Below are positions 6,268 to 8,795 of a stretch of DNA of 8,795 bases, piece after piece. The DNA lies in assembly GCA_934630555.1 (NCBI GenBank), contig CAKTXB010000067.1:1-8795 (forward strand), read 5' to 3'. The notes under the pieces were generated by a model. The model worked only from the letters and a program-made list of their open reading frames with translations. It was not told where the DNA came from and made no database searches. Made by a program: the position numbers and the translations under genes. The first letter of the stretch is position 1; each line of letters starts with the position of its first letter. Source of the stretch: an uncultured Oscillospiraceae bacterium. Its GTDB lineage: Bacteria; Bacillota; Clostridia; Oscillospirales; Oscillospiraceae.

Positions 6268-6288
6268 GGGCGCTGCACCGCAGCGCCC
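6268..6288 (-). terminator. Intercistronic hairpin, probable attenuator
   Basis: GGGCGCTGC (6268-6276) and GCAGCGCCC (6280-6288) form a perfect 9-bp stem with a 3-base loop between the binding-protein stop and the DppD-like start. On the minus strand flanking AAACA and TGTTT can extend it past a single bulged G. The tail GTGTTTGCGTATTTT is only partly T-rich, so partial termination or 3'-end protection of the binding-protein mRNA is more likely than a full stop. This is a common way to make more binding protein than transporter. Confidence 0.6.
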
Positions 6289-6314
6289 TGTTTTCTGTGC
6301 TGTTTCTATGCTTT

Positions 6315-7916
6315 TTATGCGTCCAGCGTCCAGTCCTTTACGTTCCAGAAAATGCCCACGCCATGGTGGCCCAGCACCGTATCCGCCGCAATGCCGTGCA
6401 GGCGGCTCGTCGCCACATAGTTCGCATCGATGTAGCAGATGAAGCAATATGCCGGATCGTCCGCCAGCGCGTGCTGGAAGTCGCTGTAATATTCCGCGCG
6501 CTGCACCGGGTCATCCGTCTGCCGCGCCTTTGTCAGCGCTTCATCCACCTGCGCGTTGGAATAGCCGGAGTAGTTCGCGCCCTTGTCCGTTCCGAACACC
6601 TTGTAGGTGTGGTCGTCTGCGTCAAACGGGCTGCCCCAGCCAATGAGGCACGCCATCTGTCCGCCCCAGTCCATCTGCGCGGGAATATCCACCGTGCAGT
6701 GAATACCTGCCTCCCGCAGCTGCTGTGCCGCCGCCTGCGCAATGTCCAAACGGTCCTGTTCGCCCGCCATCACACTGATCACAAAGCCGATCTCTTCCCC
6801 GTCGCGCTCATAAAAACCGTCCGCGTTCCGCGTGCAGCCAATAGACTCCAAGATCTCCTGCGCCTTTTCGGGGTCATAGTCATAGTGCTCCACGGTGTCG
6901 TCATTGTAAATGTTCCGCTGCAGCGGCCCATAGGCCGCCATGCCTTGTCCCAGCAGCACCGCGTCAATGATGGCTTCCCGGTCAATAGCATAGCACACCG
7001 CCGGAATGATGTCGCGATTTTTCGTCCAGTACTCGTTCCAGAAGTTAAACAAAATGCCGCGATAGTCCGCTGTCGTCATATCATAGCACGTATAGCCGTC
7101 TTTCCCGACAAAATTCTGCGCGTTTTTCGGGTCAAGCAGCGCCAGATCGATCTCGCCCGATTCCAGCTGCATGGCCTGCGTGTTATCGTCTGGCACGATC
7201 TTAAACACAATGCGGTCAATATTCGGCACACCGTCAAAATAGTCCTCGTTCTTCACCAGCACAATGGACTGGCCCATATCCCAGCTTTCCAGCTTATACG
7301 GTCCTGTGCCCACCGGTGCACGGAAAAAATCTGACTGCTGAAAGTCCTCACCCGCCAGCAGATGCTCCGGCAAAATGGCCATCGTCATATATTCCAGGAA
7401 CGCCACATTCGGCGCGGACAGCCGGAATGAGACCGTCTGCTCGTCCAAAACGGTGATCTCTTCCACGTCCTCATAGTTCGGCGCGTTTTCTGAACCGTTT
7501 TCCGGATCCATAATGGCCTCGATGGTAAATTTCACATCATTTGCCGTCAAGGCTTCGCCGTCGTGCCACCGCACGCCCTCGCGCAGATGGAATGTATATG
7601 TGTCCGTATCCGCGTCAAACTCCCAGCTTTTGGCCAGCCCCGGCACGATCTGGTTTTCCCCATCGTGCGCCGTCAGTCCGTTAAACAGCAGCACATTGAT
7701 CTCACCGTGCTCGTCCATGGCCGGGTTGATGCGCGTATAGTCGCCTGAGGCATATGTCAGCGTCGTTCCCGCCGCCGTCTGCGTGTCCGCTGCGTTTTGC
7801 GTTTCCGCCGCTGCCGGTGTATTACCCGGAGTATTGCCCTGCTGTGCCGGCGCGCTGCAAGCTGCCAGCCCCAGCGTCAGTATACAGGCCAAGATCCCTG
7901 CAAGAATTCGTTTCAT
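6315..7916 (-). CDS. Peptide-type ABC transporter substrate-binding lipoprotein (family 5)
   Basis: This 533-residue extracytoplasmic lipoprotein captures the substrate for the ABC importer encoded downstream. Its signal peptide is KR at 2-3, a hydrophobic run to about residue 16, and a lipobox LAAC with lipid-carrying C20, followed by a low-complexity Ala/Thr/Asn/Gln linker (about 21-52). The mature part has the SBP_bac_5 landmarks: LFNGLTAHDG, PGLAKSWEFD, YTFHLREGVRWHDGEALTANDVKFT, GTGPYKL, and IPAVCYAIDREAIIDAVLLGQG in the second lobe. Full length is normal. The ATG has GGGAG 6 bases upstream. It is first in the operon, with its own promoter and a cre-like operator just upstream. The ligand cannot be assigned from sequence; di- or oligopeptides are most common, but nickel, opines and sugars also use this family. 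Confidence 0.92.
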   Translation of the reverse strand: MKRILAGILACILTLGLAACSAPAQQGNTPGNTPAAAETQNAADTQTAAGTTLTYASGDYTRINPAMDEHGEINVLLFNGLTAHDGENQIVPGLAKSWEFDADTDTYTFHLREGVRWHDGEALTANDVKFTIEAIMDPENGSENAPNYEDVEEITVLDEQTVSFRLSAPNVAFLEYMTMAILPEHLLAGEDFQQSDFFRAPVGTGPYKLESWDMGQSIVLVKNEDYFDGVPNIDRIVFKIVPDDNTQAMQLESGEIDLALLDPKNAQNFVGKDGYTCYDMTTADYRGILFNFWNEYWTKNRDIIPAVCYAIDREAIIDAVLLGQGMAAYGPLQRNIYNDDTVEHYDYDPEKAQEILESIGCTRNADGFYERDGEEIGFVISVMAGEQDRLDIAQAAAQQLREAGIHCTVDIPAQMDWGGQMACLIGWGSPFDADDHTYKVFGTDKGANYSGYSNAQVDEALTKARQTDDPVQRAEYYSDFQHALADDPAYCFICYIDANYVATSRLHGIAADTVLGHHGVGIFWNVKDWTLDA

Positions 7917-7938
7917 ATGTTTCTCCCATTCGTTCTTA

Positions 7939-7952
7939 ATTAAGCGCTTACC
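7939..7952 (-). promoter_or_regulatory. cre-like / LacI-family operator at the binding-protein start
   Basis: The minus strand reads GGTAAGCGCTTAAT and matches the CcpA cre pattern TGWAARCGYTWNCW at 12 of 14 positions. Its core TAAGCGCTTA (7941-7950) is a perfect palindrome, and an overlapping perfect palindrome CTTAATTAAG spans 7935-7944. The site covers the predicted transcription start, where binding would repress. CcpA or another LacI/GalR-family repressor is an inference from the motif alone. Confidence 0.5.
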
Positions 7953-7955
7953 CGC

Positions 7956-7984
7956 ATTCTAGCAGACCCGGCCGCCCGTTTGAA
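7956..7984 (-). promoter_or_regulatory. Promoter of the ABC importer operon
   Basis: On the minus strand a -35 box TTCAAA (7979-7984, 4 of 6) and -10 box TAGAAT (7956-7961, 5 of 6) are separated by exactly 17 bases. TGC directly before the -10 gives an extended -10. The predicted start near 7949 leaves a leader of about 33 bases. Confidence 0.65.
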
Positions 7985-7997
7985 GCTCCCCCGGGGG

Positions 7998-8052
7998 TTG
8001 TTTTTTCATTTTTTCACGTTTTTTCCTGCGTTTTCTCGCTGTCTTGCTTTTT
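7998..8052. other. Helically spaced T-tracts between divergent promoters
   Basis: Runs of T begin at 8001 (6), 8009 (6), 8019 (6), 8031 (4) and 8048 (5), so the first four are 8-12 bases apart, close to one helical turn. On the minus strand they are A-tracts lying upstream of the importer promoter, where they could bend DNA or act as an UP-like element. A CCCCCGGGGG palindrome (7988-7997) borders them. Confidence 0.4.
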
Positions 8053-8072
8053 CTCTGTCTAGCCGATATAAT
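8044..8072 (+). promoter_or_regulatory. Promoter of the UPF0303-like gene
   Basis: A perfect -10 TATAAT (8067-8072) follows TTGCTT (8044-8049, 3 of 6 with the TTG kept) at 17 bases. The predicted start near 8079 gives a leader of about 43 bases. It diverges from the importer promoter. Confidence 0.65.
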
Positions 8073-8121
8073 CAAATTACACCAACATCGCGCCGCAGCC
8101 GGCGCAGAAATGAGGCGCACC

Positions 8122-8601
8122 ATGGACTATACCGACCTGCTCCGACAGTGCATTCAGGAAGAAGAACGCTATCAGTTTTCCCACTTTTCCCGTGACGATG
8201 TCTGGGAGCTTGGCTGTGCGCTCGTCGCCGCCACCCGCACCATGGAGGGCCCCCTGGCCGTAGAAATTGAACTGAACGGCACCGTTGTGTTTCGCTATTA
8301 CCCCGCCGGTACCGGCGCTTTCCACGAGCAGTGGCTGCGCCGCAAGCGCAACACCGTCCGTGTCACCGAACACAGCACGCTCCATGTCTTTGCCGACCTT
8401 GCTTCCCGCGGCGTCACCATGCTGGAGGATATGCGTCTTGACCCTATGGACTACGCCGACTGCGGCGGCGGTTTCCCGCTCCGCCTGCGCGGCGGCTGTA
8501 TCATCGGCTTCATCGGCGCATCCGGACTGCCGCATCTGCGCGACCACGCCGCTGTAATAGGCGGCCTTGAGCGCTATTTTTCCGTTCACCCACAAGAATA
8601 A
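8122..8601 (+). CDS. UPF0303 / HbpS-GlcG-like (haem-degrading domain) protein
   Basis: This 159-residue protein has no signal peptide or membrane segment, so it is probably cytoplasmic. It matches the UPF0303 (yeast YBR137W-type) family: FSHFSRDDVWELG near the N-terminus, AVEIELNGTVVFRYYPAGT (46-64), the hallmark WLRRKRNTV (71-79), GGGFPL (115-120) and SGLPHLRDH (134-142). Databases link the fold to HbpS/GlcG haem-binding proteins, but the molecular role of UPF0303 members is not established, so haem degradation should not be assumed. In my recollection of the family the residue before GG is usually histidine (HGGxFPI); here it is C114. The ATG at 8122 follows GAGG at 6 bases. A second ATG at 8110 would add four residues. 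It has its own promoter and terminator, diverges from the peptide importer, and is probably monocistronic. Confidence 0.82.
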   Translation: MDYTDLLRQCIQEEERYQFSHFSRDDVWELGCALVAATRTMEGPLAVEIELNGTVVFRYYPAGTGAFHEQWLRRKRNTVRVTEHSTLHVFADLASRGVTMLEDMRLDPMDYADCGGGFPLRLRGGCIIGFIGASGLPHLRDHAAVIGGLERYFSVHPQE

Positions 8602-8608
8602 AGAATTG

Positions 8609-8639
8609 CCGCCCGCTGACCAACAGCGGGCGGTTTTTT
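8609..8639 (+). terminator. Intrinsic terminator of the UPF0303-like gene
   Basis: CCGCCCGCTG (8609-8618) pairs perfectly with CAGCGGGCGG (8624-8633) around a 5-base loop and is followed directly by TTTTTT. It starts 7 bases after the TAA. Confidence 0.92.
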
Positions 8640-8644
8640 CGGCT

Positions 8645-8696
8645 CGTCACCGCTTTTTTCTCGGTGTTTGTAACACCGCAACTGTGCCTCCGGTGG
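8645..8696. repeat. 52-base structured direct repeat, copy A
   Basis: This copy matches copy B at 41 of 52 positions without gaps. Its centre is a 7-bp hairpin, CGGTGTT (8662-8668) with AACACCG (8672-8678). CACCG (8648) and CGGTG (8691) flank it, so hairpins 1-2 plus 3-4 or hairpin 2-3 could form. No coding potential is seen. A short TGCC/GGCA inverted repeat lies between the copies at 8700-8713. Confidence 0.7.
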
Positions 8697-8723
8697 ATTT
8701 GCCATAGTCGGCAGGTGGGCGCC

Positions 8724-8775
8724 CGTCACCGCTTGTTCCCCGGTGGCCGCGCCACCGCAACCGTGCCTCCGGCGG
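8724..8775. repeat. 52-base structured direct repeat, copy B
   Basis: This copy lies 79 bases downstream of copy A. The central hairpin is kept as CGGTGGC (8741-8747) with GCCACCG (8751-8757). Two base pairs differ from copy A, and both are changed on both sides. The final CGGTG of copy A is CGGCG here. The remaining sequence to the window end has no gene. Confidence 0.7.
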
Positions 8776-8795
8776 CTGACTTTTTTCTGCCTTGC

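Noticed and set aside
5009..6442. Long plus-strand open frame of 477 residues
   Set aside because: It is antisense to the two well-supported ATPase genes, rich in Pro/Ala/Arg/Ser with no domain pattern or ribosome binding site. This is a typical shadow in GC-rich DNA.
8077..8595. Minus-strand open frame of 172 residues opposite the UPF0303-like gene
   Set aside because: The plus strand has family motifs, a promoter, a ribosome binding site and a terminator. The minus frame has none of these.
8645..8775. Repeats as a CRISPR array
   Set aside because: Only two diverged copies with structured internal sequence are present. There is no constant repeat/spacer spacing and no cas gene.

Overview
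The window looks like chromosome from a GC-rich Firmicute of the gut clostridial type (Oscillospiraceae/Ruminococcaceae-like). The evidence is AGGAG-type ribosome binding sites before nearly every gene, a Gram-positive style lipoprotein solute-binding protein with an LAAC lipobox, TATAAT/TAGAAT promoters with 17-base spacers, a small YtxH-like protein and intergenic GC-rich repeats. The genus is an inference and cannot be fixed from this sequence alone.

Layout. Positions 1-211 hold no gene but contain a nested inverted repeat and a terminator-like hairpin. Next come two minus-strand genes one base apart (212-2117): a divergent orotidine-5'-phosphate decarboxylase (OMPDC) family protein, followed by a histidine phosphatase fused to a GNAT-like domain. 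The OMPDC-like protein has lost the two catalytic lysines and the first aspartate of the family active site but keeps the phosphate-binding motifs, so it is probably not a working PyrF. Its promoter carries a 20-bp dyad over the -10 box. A small plus-strand gene (2284-2454) encodes a 56-residue YtxH-like membrane-anchored protein. It converges on the next operon across a perfect 36-bp palindrome that serves as a bidirectional terminator.

The centre (2488-7916, minus strand) is a complete dipeptide/oligopeptide-type ABC importer, transcribed in the order binding protein, ATPase 1, ATPase 2, permease B, permease C. The last four genes overlap by 8, 4 and 4 bases. A strong hairpin after the binding-protein gene probably lowers expression of the membrane and ATPase genes relative to the lipoprotein. 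The lipoprotein captures the substrate outside the membrane, the two permeases form the channel and the two ATPases drive transport. The promoter has a cre-like (LacI/CcpA-type) operator over the predicted transcription start.

A divergent plus-strand gene (8122-8601) encodes a UPF0303 / HbpS-GlcG-like protein with its own TATAAT promoter and an excellent intrinsic terminator. The 205-base region between the two divergent starts holds helically spaced T-tracts. The last 155 bases carry two diverged copies of a 52-base structured repeat. Base changes inside its central hairpin are compensatory, which suggests selection on structure.

The observations most worth following up are the apparent OMPDC pseudoenzyme and the covarying 3' repeat. 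I see no CRISPR array, transposase, phage gene, tRNA or rRNA, and nothing I can defend as a complete new system.
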